Below, piece after piece: positions 48,471 through 59,712 of a DNA stretch of 64,000 bases. Below the pieces are notes generated by a model. It made no database searches. It saw nothing but the letters and a program-made list of their open reading frames with translations, and was not told the DNA's origin. The stretch comes from Rutpela maculata (taxonomy: Eukaryota; Arthropoda; Insecta; Coleoptera; Cerambycidae), in contig OW386286.2 in assembly GCA_936432065.2 (NCBI GenBank), positions 279,726,088 through 279,790,087 on the forward strand, given 5' to 3'. The translations under genes were made by a program, and so were the position numbers. Positions within the stretch are counted from its first letter, which is position 1. Every line of letters begins with the position of its first letter.

Positions 48471-48989
48471 ACAATTCCAGGCATTTAAAAGAAATGCTTT
48501 AATTTAATGCATAAGAATGATTGAGATAGTAACAACTGCTGCTCAAACAAGCAATAAACAATCCATGGTAAAGAAAATTAACATTTTATATTGGTTTGTC
48601 TCTATTTTTAATAACTATTTCTTATTTAAATTTTAGTTGAGCGAAGCATGAACTGCACGGAGGGAGAGTATATTTAAGAGAATACAAATCATAATTAACA
48701 ATTGACCTACATGAAATAGTAAAATACATGTTAAACATTTTATATAATATAATAAAAAATTTACAAAAATTACAACGGTTTGCGTAGACCAATCTATAGG
48801 TATATAAGGTATAGACGAGGGGTTAACCGCTGGAAGAAATTGTGTACATCTTATTACATACTTCAAACAGTTTACAGTAGGTACGTCAGTCTTTCATTGT
48901 TTATTTTATAAAGTGTCTTTTTCACAAAGTTTACAGCGGTTAATCTCCAACCATAGCCATGTTCATTGCTAAAAAACTAAAAGGAAAGA

Positions 48990-49505
48990 TTTCCTGTTAA
49001 TGGTGAACATGTTTTGTCTAGACTGACAACATAATCCCAATGAGCATTAAGGAACCATCTGAATCTGCAATAGTCCAAGAAGCTTTTATTCATGATGCCT
49101 AGGAATTCATATCCTGAAAAATTAATTTCTGCATTAGTAATTATTTATAAAACATTTAATTAGGCAAGCATATATGAAAAAAATGGTTGATGACTAAATT
49201 CTTACCGTTGTAACAAGCTTTTATCCTGCAAATTTCTTGCAGAGTACTTCTTTCACCTAACCACAAATAGCTTCAAGACTTCGCAATGCCTTGAATTAGT
49301 CCTTCTGTCTACGTAATTCTTTCAAAAATCAAGTAATTTGCAACATCCCCATGTGTAACATTTGGAAATACATTAATATTTGTACTAAAGTATTTTTTTC
49401 TCAAAATATAAGGATTTAATTCGATGGCAGCCGTATACCTAACCTCTACATCAGGAGACAATTCTGCAAAATACGAACTAACCGTCATCCTGACGAACAA
49501 AATTG
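48990..49505 (-). pseudogene. SWIM-type zinc finger protein relic in element L
   Basis: The first exon on the minus strand (49500 downward) reads ELNPYILRKKYFSTNI, FPNVTHGDVANYLIFE and, after small breaks, LRSLEAICG and VKEVLCKKFAG. This resembles the conserved block ahead of the SWIM finger in insect transposon-associated SWIM/YqaJ proteins ('YLV', 'KAYKSLEAYN', 'GWVKEV'). A canonical intron (GTAAGA near 49206, TTTTTCAG near 49121) follows. The second exon has AHWDYVVSLDKTCSPL in place of the finger 'AHC.C.AG.GE.CSH', so three of four metal ligands are lost. The nuclease part is not found. Non-functional. Confidence 0.5.
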
Positions 49506-50271
49506 TTTATATAACAGTATTAAGAATAGTTGTAGATGTTAAATAATCCAACAACAAGTTCTTAAATGGCACAAACACTGCAAAATTCACTTTAAAGAAA
49601 CACGTTTAATCGGCGGATGTCTCAATGACAGCTGTTTGTTTTTCCTAAGGTCTCAAAATCCGTGACGTCGGCGCACGCGACCCATAGAAAGTATTCAAGA
49701 TGAAGAATATAACTAAATTAATCCCGTTGATTTCTTGACAGAAAATATTATAGATTACAAAAGAAAATGTTGAGGAAGAAGTTAACGAAGTGATAGAAGA
49801 TGACGAAGAGGAACATGTGGAGGGGGAGGGAGAGGACGAGGACGAGCTATAGAAGTTAATTAAAACAAGGAAAAACACGGATTTTGCCTACTGGGCAAAC
49901 AATGTAAAAAAACGCACCTTGCACCCTACCTCTGAGATGGTATGGAAACAGATACACCGCTGCTCATTATTTCTCTAACATATTATAGCGTGAAAACAGT
50001 TGGTTATTCGTAAAATATGTATATAATATTTTTTGTAGAGAATTTCCTAATCTGCATTTTTGTACTAGCCGAAAAAAGTCATACGACCCATAGGAAGCAG
50101 GATATTTGCGAGAAACTGATTTCCTTGACATTTGACCTTGAATAACTGAAGATGCAAGCGCGATATCGATGTGGACTTTTGAGACATTATTTGTAAAGTG
50201 AAAATAAAGTTGTATGCAAAATTTCAGCTCACTTAGATGTTTTTAGCAGACGGATTCTAATGTGACTGGAC

Positions 50272-51170
50272 TATATATGTTTATGTCAATTTCCCTCTGT
50301 CAGGGGGTTGTAGAGGGTAACTGACACGATACATAAATTTAATAATGATAAGACTTGAATTATGCAAAGTACGCACTTAAGGTTAAAAAAAACAGTGTTT
50401 AGTAAAATTTTACGAAATGCAATCTAGCATTTGGGATATTTAGGGGGCACGTTATCTTTTATTTTCCATTTAGATATGAGAAAGTAAACATTACATTATT
50501 CTAAATATGCATCTGTTAATATTATTAATATTCTGTAAAACATTCCCACCACCGTCTTATCCATTTTGTAGTTTCCTCTGACTGCGATTGCAGCATAACG
50601 ATTTGCGTATTTTGTAACAAATTATAACAAACTTGGTAATAACGTTACCGTATTTACAGACTTTCTGAAACCACACTGTACATGGTCAAGAATGTTATAA
50701 TCAACAATAAAACAGTCGACGACAAAATAGTTTTTTTAACCTTCCAATTATCATTAACACTAATAAGGAGAGGCTAAAAATAGAACTGTTATAATAAGGA
50801 ATAAATAAGTTATTGCTTACCTTTCTCGCAGTCAACAATTTAATTATTTATTATTAAATTAAACATTGTTCATTTTACATATTTTAGTGCAAATATGTAC
50901 GTGTATTAATAACTTAGTAAATAATAAGCTATTTTAATATCTACTGAATAAATAAGACAAGTTAAAAATAGTACCTACACGATTAATGTTTACTGATATA
51001 CAAGGCGGGGCAAGTTCTTTTTTGGTTGTGTTTGAAGACTACGTAATATACGGGGTTACATCAGCAGGACATTCTGTCGAATCCCAACAAAAGTAAACTC
51101 TGTATACTAATATCTTCAGTGTTATCTTGAACTATTTTTTTAATATACACTTTTATATACCTAGTGTAAG
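50272..51170. other. No recognisable gene
   Basis: AT-rich, no frame or repeat of note. Confidence 0.4.
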
Positions 51171-51440
51171 GTGACCATTCGTCCCAGATTAGGCGGGGCA
51201 GTCCCGTTTTTCCAGGTGCTGCCCTGCATTGGTGCAAAAAGTACAGCATTGATTTTTCACCAACTTTGAAATAAGGGCAATTTTTTTTTCAGATTATCCC
51301 CCCCCCCCGTTCCGTTTATCAATTTTGAAACAGGGACAATTTTTTTTTCAGATCTCACCCCCCCCCCCTCGCCAATTTTGAAACTTTTTTCATCATGTCC
51401 CGCATTAGCAAGATTCAAATATGGTCATATGGTCTCAGTC
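51171..51440. mobile_element. MITE with TAAGGTGACCATTCGTCCC start
   Basis: Left end TAAGGTGACCATTCGTCCC; the right side has GTCCCGCATT and 'tatggtcatatgg', an eroded inverted partner. I recall this type of MITE in many animals. The interior repeats 'ttttgaaa.a.ggacaattttttttcag' with poly-C runs, a local tandem of about 70 bp. Confidence 0.5.
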
Positions 51441-51970
51441 CCCAGAAAAAAGTTACTTGCGGCTAAAATGTAACACCCCGTATTTCGATGATTTTAAGTG
51501 TGACCTCTAGGAATTCCTCTGGCAGAAAAACGTGAGCAGTTACGCTAAAATCTCGATGGCTTTAGGATACATCAATAATTAATATTATTTAAAACGACAT
51601 CAAAAACTGCCATTGGTAAGACCACTGTGAATTTAAAGCATGCAAATAAGTCCACTTGATTCCAAATTAGACTGATAAATAAAAAAATTTTGGTAGTACA
51701 TCCTGTCATCATGTAATCATTAATTAAATTTTAATATACACACCAATAAAACAATGGTTTATTGTTGTAAAAATTAGCTGTATTAATATTGCCACCTTCC
51801 ATATAAGTTCAACTTATGACAATAGGAAATGAGCTCTTTAAAATCCTCCGCAGAATCAACACAGGAAATCATGTCGTTTTTGGGTGCTAAAAATTATGAA
51901 ATAAAAAAGTATAGCATAGCCTTACCTTCGTATTCACACTTTGCACGGAAGCTCGCATTTGCCTTTGTAA
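51441..51970. other. No recognisable gene
   Basis: Nothing identified; the 101-codon frame at 51829-52134 runs into the next repeat and is not a gene. Confidence 0.4.
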
Positions 51971-52245
51971 ATGGTCTAACCCAGCGGTTTTCAACCTTTT
52001 TCGAACCACCCTTACAAAAAGAAAAAACAAGTTTACCCTCTCGCCACCCCCAACCTCGATCTCTATTAATAAAATCTAAAATCAATCAAATTTTAAAATT
52101 TCTTGTTATAGTTTTTGGTATGATTTCTCATTAAAAATTGGTTTCATTAAAATTGTATGTGTGTAATATTTAGATTTTTAGATTTTAGAATAAATGATTT
52201 AACTTTATTGGTTTTTTCTCAATAGCTCGGGACCCCCTTGGAATT
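51971..52245. mobile_element. hAT-like MITE, eroded
   Basis: Starts CAGCGGTTTTCAACCTTTTT, a start shared by many hAT-type non-autonomous elements. A right end with 'gggacccccttgg' is present but weakly paired, and no 8-bp duplication survives. Confidence 0.45.
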
Positions 52246-52959
52246 GCTTGCCAATATTTTACTAGATTTATTACTAAATGTTTACCTAACCTAAACACTT
52301 ATAAACTACCGATCGTTAAGTTCAAATGGATTATATTTCTTGTAATACCTTCGTCGATATTGATCCACCTACATCTTGAAATTCGAAGTTTTCGATTACA
52401 GCAAGCATATTTGCTTCGTTCAAGTTAGCAATTTTTATAAAACTTTGCTACTGTCACCTATTCGCATGCGAGAATATAATGTCGTCTGGTCTTTACGCAC
52501 TCGTTGAAAATTCTACTGAAAATTTTTTGCTCAAATAAAAATCCTATTAAATTCGCCCATTCCTAATCACGTGTGCGGAAACAACTCAAGCACGTTGCTT
52601 TTAGGTAATATCCCTCCACCTACGGTGCGCGGCGCGGCGTGGGATATTACCAAGCAACGTGTTTTCGGAAACTATGATAAAATTACTTCGTATTATCAAC
52701 GTCAACAATTATAGAATGCGACATTCGAGAATACGTATGTTTAGAATTGTGCAAATTTCGGTAGGCATTTCCCCAAAGTCGTAGGCGACTTTTTTTAATA
52801 GATTCGAGAATAGACCTCCTGACCCGCCAAATTCTAAATTAAAAAAAGTTGTAGAATGCAAACTTTCACCGCCCCATATCAATTATACCCATTCTTGGAA
52901 AGATATATGAAAAATTGCTACACACAAGATTAATGTATTATTTCCTCTTGAATACATCA
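52246..52959. other. No gene; hairpin at 52591-52661
   Basis: CACGTTGCTTTTAGGTAATA (52591) pairs with TATTACCAAGCAACGTG (ending 52661) around a GC-rich loop of 'gcgcggcgcggcg'. The rest is featureless and AT-rich. Confidence 0.5.
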
Positions 52960-53952
52960 CAGATGTATATGAAATTAAAAATTACGCAGGCTGTACTTTT
53001 TGTGACCTTTCGAAGGCATTCGACGTGTTCGGCATAATATATTAAGAAAATTGAACAAATATGGTGTAAAACCAAGGTCATTAAAACCAAGTGCCTGCTT
53101 ATAACGGTATGACATCAACAATAGTGGGCATATATCATGGAGTGCCTCGGGGATCCGTCCTTGGACACCTGTTATTCTTGATCTATGTCAATGATTTATC
53201 ACAATATGCTTTAAATGCTTAGATGCAGATGATGCTACTAAAGTAAATTGTAATGAGAACCAGATTGAGTTGGAAAATATGCTGCAAAGAAAGTCGACTA
53301 CTTCCGAGCCAATGTTTAAATAATATTTTTATTTCAGTTTAAAAATTTAAGTACATTTTAATGCATTCTTACAGTATCTATTCCTAATTATTATTACTGT
53401 ATGATAATATAATAAACCCTGCAAAAATAAATTTGTACACAGGGTATAACATAAAACAGGATATAATTTTACGAATTAAGCATAAAATGCTTATAAGTAT
53501 GTATAAAATCTATATAAAACACTATATAATACACAAGAATACAGAGTTGATACAATTTCAATAAAATCCATGGAGCAGAATGGCTAAGTTTAGTAGTATC
53601 TTTTATTAAAAAGGTAAGTGTTTTTAATGTCCATTAACTAATGTAAATGCAATCTACCGAGAGGCACCTTTTCTTATGCAATTCTAACCTGGGGGCATAC
53701 AGCTCATTTAGATAGAATATTTAGTTTACAGAGACATATTCCAAGATCGAGTTCAAGTCTTGGATACAGAGATGATGTAAAATATAAATTCATTGAACAT
53801 GGAATATTAACAGTTCCTTCTTCTAATATCCTTGATATATGTTAAAGAAAACATAAACGATTACGTCGTTCATATGGATATACATGGCCATGATACAAGG
53901 TTCAATAATAAGATATCCTTGATATATCTACGATTAGAAAAAAGTAAAAATA
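52960..53952 (+). pseudogene. Jockey-like LINE reverse transcriptase, copy 1
   Basis: CDLSKAFDV near 53005 is the palm motif with catalytic Asp. VPRGSVLGHLLFLIYVNDL near 53140-53200 is the conserved 'PQGSVLGP..F..YINDL' block, and ADDATK near 53225 is the YADD motif. Fifty bases of unrelated sequence precede a gap (53290-53640). The C-terminal part (53650-53952) reads AILTWGHTAHLDRIFSLQR, GYRDD, EHGILTVPS, then VKENINDYVVHMDIHGHDTR in another frame. Stops and shifts throughout. Family A inserts at 53955, cutting off the end. The 3' UTR may be 54655-55004. Confidence 0.75.
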
Positions 53953-53954
53953 AA

Positions 53955-54652
53955 AAACCGCTGCCCAAGGAATCACTAATTCCACATCCAGATTCTCTAT
54001 CCAAGTCACTCACAACGAAAAAACTTTGTATGTGAAAATAATTGTTTATGGAACTTTAATAATATAATATTTAAAATTCTCTCCCCAAACCCCAAAAACC
54101 CATAAAACGATACCCCACATCGGTAGTGGGGTGGGGGTGGTGATAGGGGGGTGGTAGTGAGGGGTGGATGAAGTAAAAAATATTTTGAGGTTTCTGGATC
54201 CTGTACATGCACTAAATCACATTTTTTTTTTCATCCCCTTTAATAAGGAAGTGGGGGTGGTAATGGGGGTGGCTAATGCGAAAAATTTTTTTGAGACCTC
54301 AGCTTCTCTTGTATATACTAAATACCAATTTCATGGACTCTTACCTGCTTGATTTACCCATTTACCCCAAATTTACCCCAATTTACCCCCCAACCCTTCG
54401 ACGGAACAAGATGAAAATATAATCTAGTTCTAGATCTCGTTAAAGTACATATGTGTACCAAATTTCAAGTCAATATCTTAAACGGTTTCAGAGTAAACGT
54501 GCGCACAAAAAAAAGTTACAGACAGACAGACAGAAATTTTTTTTCTCTCAAACTTAAAATCTCGACGTTTCATGACATTTTAAGCCTATTTGGACAATAA
54601 AAATTTTTAAAAATTTTTTTGTCGTTACTATACTTCCACTGGACGTGGAAGT
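53955..54652 (+). mobile_element. Family A repeat, full length, inside the LINE relic
   Basis: From AACCGCTGCCCAAGG to CTTCCACTGGACGTGGAAG. It directly follows the coding frame of LINE copy 1. One duplicated fragment, 'ccccaaaccccaaaaaccc', marks local slippage. Confidence 0.8.
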
Positions 54653-55004
54653 AATTAAATACTTTGGGCCCTCGTTTCATATTACCTCTTTACCATACAA
54701 ACAGTTTTGTGGCCAGGTTGAAAGTTTACTTATAAACGGAGCTCTCTATAATTTTCAAGAATTTTTTTCGACTGATTTTGCGAACGGAATTGTATCAAAT
54801 TTTTATTACCAATTTTAAAAATATTTTAAAGTATAAAACTTAACTGTTATTTTAATTCCTGTTTTTCAAAACTATGTAAATGATTTATTTGTGTTTATTA
54901 ATTCAATATCTTCAATTATTATCAATATTTTTGCATTACTAGAACTTAACTAATTTGACTTATGTAAAACTTGTTTGGAACATCAATAAACCATTTCTAT
55001 TTCT
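54653..55004 (+). other. Probable LINE 3' untranslated tail
   Basis: AT-rich, ending 'catcaataaaccatttctatttctat', which resembles a LINE tail with a short simple repeat. The link to LINE copy 1 across the family A insertion is an inference. Confidence 0.35.
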
Positions 55005-55270
55005 ATCCAATATTTTGATGTTCTCGTAGTTCATTTTATGATTCTCATTCTGATGAACATGTTCTGCCTTTGCTGAATTATCTGTGTAACCGAGTCTGTG
55101 TTTCTCTGGTGTTCCTTGATTCTACACAGGAAGCTAAGCCCTGTTTGTCCGATATAACTGTTACCACATGATCACTCCAACTGGTAAACACCCTTGGCTA
55201 GTGATCTAGAGGTGGGATCCTTGTTTGAGGTAAGCACTTGTTGAATTTTCTTTACCGTTCAAAAGTCTAC
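55005..55270 (-). pseudogene. Penelope-like GIY-YIG nuclease, second copy
   Basis: Minus strand: KVDF-stop-TVKKIQQVLTSNKDP is the linker after the reverse transcriptase. AKGVYQLE-stop-SCGNSYIGQTG follows with GVY for GIY and YIG intact, then CRIKEHQRNT with the conserved Arg, and AEHVHQNENHKMNYENI after a shift. At least two stops and one frameshift. It is a different subfamily from the one at 31274-31663. Confidence 0.75.
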
Positions 55271-56189
55271 TTCACCTATCTGTGATTCCAGCGAGATAGG
55301 TAAGGCACGCATAAGTAGTAGGTCGTTCCTGTTCTTATGTCGTTCTTCTCAGGTTGTTGATAATTCGTTGCAATATTATTAGGGGACCACTGCCGAGTCT
55401 TGCCATATAGTTTGAGAGAAATTTCATAGAAATCGCTTAAGCTAGTCCAGAGTAAGATATGTAAAAAAACATACAAACGGGTCGAACAGAGAACCTTCTC
55501 TCTATTTAATTAAATGTTATGAAGTTGGTCAACAATTAGTTCTTAACTACCGAAACTCAATCTAGTTTACAATTATCCTTAATTAATTTAGTTACGTACT
55601 GGATATGTTATTGGAAAACTTTCTCAATGAAACCCAATATCAATATCAAGGTATAAAATCAATATTGGCCTTTGACTGGTTGTCCGTATATAGGAATTTA
55701 ATCATAAATTATGAAAGCACATGTAAAATTTCATCGCATGACATTTCACGTATAAATATTTGAAATATTCCTTTGCAGTGTCCGCTGCAAAGAGCACTAT
55801 GTTTATGTATTACAGTCTTCGTGTTAATTTTTATTAAATTATACAGCAGGTATTTCTCACAATTAACCGGCTTTTCTTTTATCTAATGTTACCTATTTCA
55901 AGGAAACTATTGATTATTATTTATAACTGTAATTTTATCGGCAATTCATAATATGTGTGTACTAAAGCATTTTTCTAATTGCTTCCTCCCATAACGGAGT
56001 AAGTAATATAATATATATTTAAATTGCATATTATGTATTGCTAGAATAAATAAATATACACAGAGTTGGTTTTAGAGGTAGATGCTCTTAATCGTAGACT
56101 AAGAAGGCTTCAATTAAGTTAAAACTCATATTATTTTATTTGATCAGAAATCTATAAAACCGTTTTTTCATATTTCTTACCACTTTGGC
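55271..56189. other. No recognisable gene
   Basis: The first part may be more Penelope sequence too decayed to read. The remainder is AT-rich with nothing identified. Confidence 0.4.
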
Positions 56190-58975
56190 AGCTAATGTAC
56201 TTGTTGACTTTTTTGCTACAGTTGCAGATAATGTTATTAATCATTTACCTCCAAGTAATGAACATGCTCTTAATTTCTTAAAACATGTCCCGTCGACACA
56301 TCCTACGTTTTTTTTCTTCAACCAGTTACTACTTTTGATGTGGTGGAGGCAGTAAATAGCTTGAAAAATACAAATAGTTTAGACATTTACACTCAAAGAG
56401 ATAGTATGGGTAAATTCAACAAAAAAAATGGTTAACTAACAATATCGTTAATTTTGTTAAACAAACTATATTGATGGTATTTTTAAACAAGAGGTAATTG
56501 TTATTTTAATTAATAAAAAGTTGTCGTACAACAAAACAAACATTAACTTAAAAAATAGATGAATAAGACTATTATTTTGTTCGTCTGACTATTATTTTGT
56601 TGAATTCTGTCAAATTAAACTAGATAATAGTATATTTTATTTTTAACTATTATCGAATTGTAATTCTAACCCAGTATTAGTTCGCTGTATTATTTTGTAC
56701 TTGGTAGACAAACCAATATTATTGTCGTCTTCTAGAAGTTCTAAAAGAATTACCATAAAATTTGCTTGCTTACCACGTAGTCCATTACAGAAATTATTCC
56801 CAGATGACGCCACATACAAATCACTGACAATAATCAATCATGCATTATCTTATACTCTTATGAATTTATAGAAAATTAATAACATGATTGCAATGTTCAA
56901 ATTCTCTCAGGGATCATCGATATATTTGGATGGATCTTATAAACGATCTCTAATCTTTGGTTTGGGAGGTCTGATGTCTCAATACTGAGATTTTGGCTAG
57001 CCAAAGAAAATTTCATCATACAATAAAGTGTAGATCAACCTAAAAATTAGTTGGTGAACAAAAAACAAAGTCGTTGTACTATTTAATTGTAAACCAAATT
57101 GAAAATGGTTAGTGAACATAAAAAAATGTCATTGTACTATTTAATTTGTTACAAGAAGATATGATTATTAAACTACTATTTGTTTACGAAAACAAATAAA
57201 GTTGTATGACTATTCTTTTCTGATTGATTTAACTATGAAATTAGATAGGCGCGATTTCATATGCTCTTTTTGGTTGAATTTACCTATCATTTTCTTTGAG
57301 TGTATGATTTAAATAGCAAAATTATTAAAAATGCCATAGATATTATTATTTATTCGTTAACTTTCTTAATAAATGTATGTTCCAGTAAAGGCTCTTTTCC
57401 AGATGTCTTAGATGCTAGCTCTAGAGTAGTGCCTATTCTCAAAAAAGGGTATCCTGATAATCCTGATAATATCAGTTATCCCAGTGTTCGGTAAGATAAT
57501 TGAGATCATTTTAAAACATCGCTTAACGAATTCTTCGAAAATCATTCAATCATTTCACAAGGGCCACTTTGGTTTTAGGAAATGGTGTTCCATTGTAGAT
57601 GCAGTCTGTAAGGTTGTGGGTGACATTGTTCAGGGTTTTGAAGAAGATAAATATACGGTGATTGCGCTAGTAGACCTTAGCAAGGCGACTGTGTCTCTCA
57701 CAGCCTTCTCATTAAGAAATTTAGCTACTATGGTGTTGGCGGTCTACCACTAAATTTATTAGAATCGTATCTGCTTAATCGTGACCTATGTGTAAAAACT
57801 GATAATCAAATGTCGGAATTTAGGACAATGAAACACCCCAAGTACCCCGTATTGGGCCCTCTATTATTTATCATTTTTATTAACGATCTTTTTTTCTATC
57901 TTTCTCCAAATAAATCTGTTATGTATACAGATGATGCAACTTTAATAAATAAAAATGACAATTTAATGTCTCTACAAACATCTAAGTATATATATCAACA
58001 TTCTGCAGAACACTGGTATAATAATAACACGTTAAAGTTACAAAGAGATAAAGCCCAAAAATTGATTTTCTCGACCAACAACGCAATTTTCAAAGGCGGC
58101 ATTGTTAAGCTACTTGGAGTTGTACTAGATGATAAAGTGGGATTCTCATATTGTACAATTAAATGGTAAAATCTCGAGTTAAATTTTTCTACTACGTCAA
58201 CTGAAAAAGAATATAAATGTCAAAACATTGCTATCTGCGTATCATGCTTTAATCCAATCGCAGATTACATACGTTGTACTCTGGGGACATTCCACTCATG
58301 CTTATAAAATATTCATCTTGCAAAAATGACCAATTAGAATAATTGCTGGTGCTAATTATCGGGATCATTGCAAACCTTTGTTCCTTAAATATGGCAAAAT
58401 CCCTTTGCCGAGCTTGACTCAGTGCTGGAAATTCATTAAAAAAAAAGGTACCTTCTCTACACCCCCTCATTACGAGACTAGATCATCAAATGAATTAAAA
58501 GTACTAGATTTTAAACTATACAATAAAATATCCGAAAATGTGAAAAAACTGGACTATATCAGATTCAAAACAAGCATGGAAATTCATCTCTTAAAATGTT
58601 TTTATTCGGTAGATGAATAAATGAGTTTCTCTATGGAAAACTAATTATATTTGATGGTTGTTTCTTTATGGAATATGCTCACACCTTTTACAATTATCTC
58701 TCTTTTATATTCTGTTATAAATATAGTGAAATTTCTTTACTTCTTATTAGACTGTGTTTAATTTTAACTCTGGTACACTTTTTAATAATAATTTTAATTG
58801 TTTTCGTCCATATTTAATATTCGATCTAAATAAATATTCTATTTTTAGTCTGTAGATAGGCATTTTTATTACTGTAATTTAATGAATGCATTACTTAAGG
58901 TAATAGCAGCAACTATGACTTGCTACAAATGTAACAATTTTATATAATGTAGTCAATACATTTCTATCTATCTAT
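56190..58975 (+). pseudogene. Jockey-like LINE reverse transcriptase, copy 2, split by element I
   Basis: The part before the insertion (56190-56389) reads DFFATVADNVINHLPPSNEH to NTNSLDI. After element I it continues DLNSKIIKNAIDI, then FGKIIEIILKHRL (palm entry), HFGFRK, VALVDLSKAT (catalytic Asp; the usual 'FD' is lost), PVLGPLLFIIFINDLF and YTDDATLINK (YADD with A to T). The thumb region LKLQRDKAQKLIFST, GVVLDDKVGFS and the C-terminal IQSQITYVVLWGHSTHAYKI follow to about 58620. Frameshifts occur near 57680, 57840 and 58170. The tail ends near 58970 in TCTATCTATCTAT. Same clade as copy 1, but not its direct duplicate. Confidence 0.8.
56390..57302 (+). mobile_element. Element I, copy 2, 913 bp, inside LINE copy 2
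   Basis: CACTCAAAGA at the left, TCTTTGAGTG at the right, TA on both sides (56388-56389, 57303-57304). Taking it out with one TA rejoins SLDI to YDLNSK in the LINE frame. The long ends share 'gggtaaattcaac'. Nearly identical to 45549-46439 in opposite orientation. A 64-codon minus frame at 56643-56837 is open here but stopped in the other copy. Confidence 0.9.
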
Positions 58976-59587
58976 AGATATATAGATTGGCCGCCATATT
59001 GGATCAGCCATTTTGAATTTCTGTAAATTTTGGAAGGGTCGGAAAGGCACACCCTCACCGCATGACAAATTTCAAGTTTCTAGCTCATCGGGAAATACCC
59101 AGAGGATTCACCGGGCAGATAAAATTAGGTGAAAACATATTACACTCTGCTCTATATATACAGGGTGTTTCATGGAGGACGGACCAACAGGCGCAAATTG
59201 ATAGAGGAATACACATTGATTTGACCCCCATGTATGTTATGCGAAATTTATTACTTAATGTCCTACAAGTCTGTTATTTCACAATAGCCACCCTATTTTG
59301 AGATACATTAAATGATAAATAACGCCCTAGGGCGTTATGAATATCTATAACGCCCTAGGGCATTATAAAATTATAACACAACCCAAAACAAGCAAATTAT
59401 GATAGCGTTATTGACAAACATAATGCGTTGCTATGCAACGGCGGCGTTTACAAACAATTTTTATTTTTACTCTCTTTTAAATCAAATCGTTCTGAACATA
59501 ATAGATGTCAAATTAATAAATCGTAAATGTCAACAAAAAAAAAAATTCGAATTAAATAACAGACTTGTAGGACATTAAACGTTGAAT
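58976..59587. repeat. Unclassified repeat ends
   Basis: 'ggccgccatatt' at 58989 recurs near 42161 beside an E-type element. CAGGGTGTTTCATGG at 59161 looks like a mariner-type left end without its partner. 'aatgtcctacaagtctgtta' at 59255 is inverted at about 59556-59576. Confidence 0.4.
59319..59366. repeat. Twin GC palindromes
   Basis: ATAACGCCCTAGGGCGTTAT at 59319-59338 is a perfect 20-bp palindrome. Eight bases later 59347-59366 repeats it with one change. They could be MITE tips or binding sites; nothing decides. Confidence 0.6.
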
Positions 59588-59712
59588 GCACCACGGGTGC
59601 TAAAGGATAATGACGCCCTCGGTCGACATACATTCCCTCGGGCCAGAGGCCCTCGGGAAGTACACTGCTGACCTCGGTGCGTTATTATCCTTATAACACC
59701 CTTGGTACCTTA
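59588..59712. mobile_element. Short hairpin MITE
   Basis: Left 'gcaccacgggtgctaaagga' and 'taatgacgccctcgg' pair with right 'cctcggtgcgttattatcct' and 'acacccttggtacc'. The middle has its own hairpin, CCCTCGGGCC/GGCCCTCGGG-like. About 125 bp. Confidence 0.5.

Larger units (their letters stand above)
48226..49683. mobile_element. Element L, 1458 bp, GGGTCGCGTGCGC ends
   Basis: Inverted ends of about 65 bp: left GGGTCGCGTGCGC, GTGACGTCA, 'agaccttaggaaaaacaaac' and 'gctgtcatt', mirrored at 49618-49683. It sits inside the K gene; AT on both sides is the only duplication visible. Each end is followed by gene remains pointing inward: a THAP-like start on the plus strand and a SWIM-like gene on the minus strand. 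Confidence 0.75.
47650..49848 (+). pseudogene. Cysteine-rich K protein, split by element L
   Basis: A frame from about 47683 gives SALVSKGKIKVLKMFEK, GVRILLVMYG and NNYRYMTFAK, then a stop at 47918. After a small frame change come LPTTAAAAH, YDQIQNWLG and LEQW, then the cysteine cluster CKYTKGCNTNCGC and CSILCGHCHGHLC up to about 48205. Element L (48226-49683) interrupts at this point. The frame picks up again as ESIQDEEYN, and an acidic tail EEEVNEVIEDDEEEHVEGE runs to a TAG at 49846-49848. The order of motifs equals that in the relic at 9126-9675. It lies within the terminal repeats of K, so it is probably K's own gene. Internal stops make it inactive. Function unknown; metal binding by the cysteines is inferred. 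Confidence 0.75.
47160..50271 (+). mobile_element. Element K, 3.1-kb TIR transposon carrying a cysteine-rich gene
   Basis: Terminal inverted repeats of about 250 bp: 47161-47440 and 50021-50271. Shared words: CCAGTCACATTA, 'agtgagctgaaattttgca', 'cgatatcgcgcttgc', 'cttcagttatt', 'gacttttttcggcta' (approximate) and 'gagaatttcctaatc'. ACT on both sides may be a 3-bp duplication. Between the repeats is a broken cysteine-rich gene on the plus strand and the nested element L. The superfamily is not one I can name. Confidence 0.75.

Noticed and set aside
49645..49878. Serine-rich minus-strand protein
   Set aside because: Antisense of the acidic C-terminal tail of the K gene.
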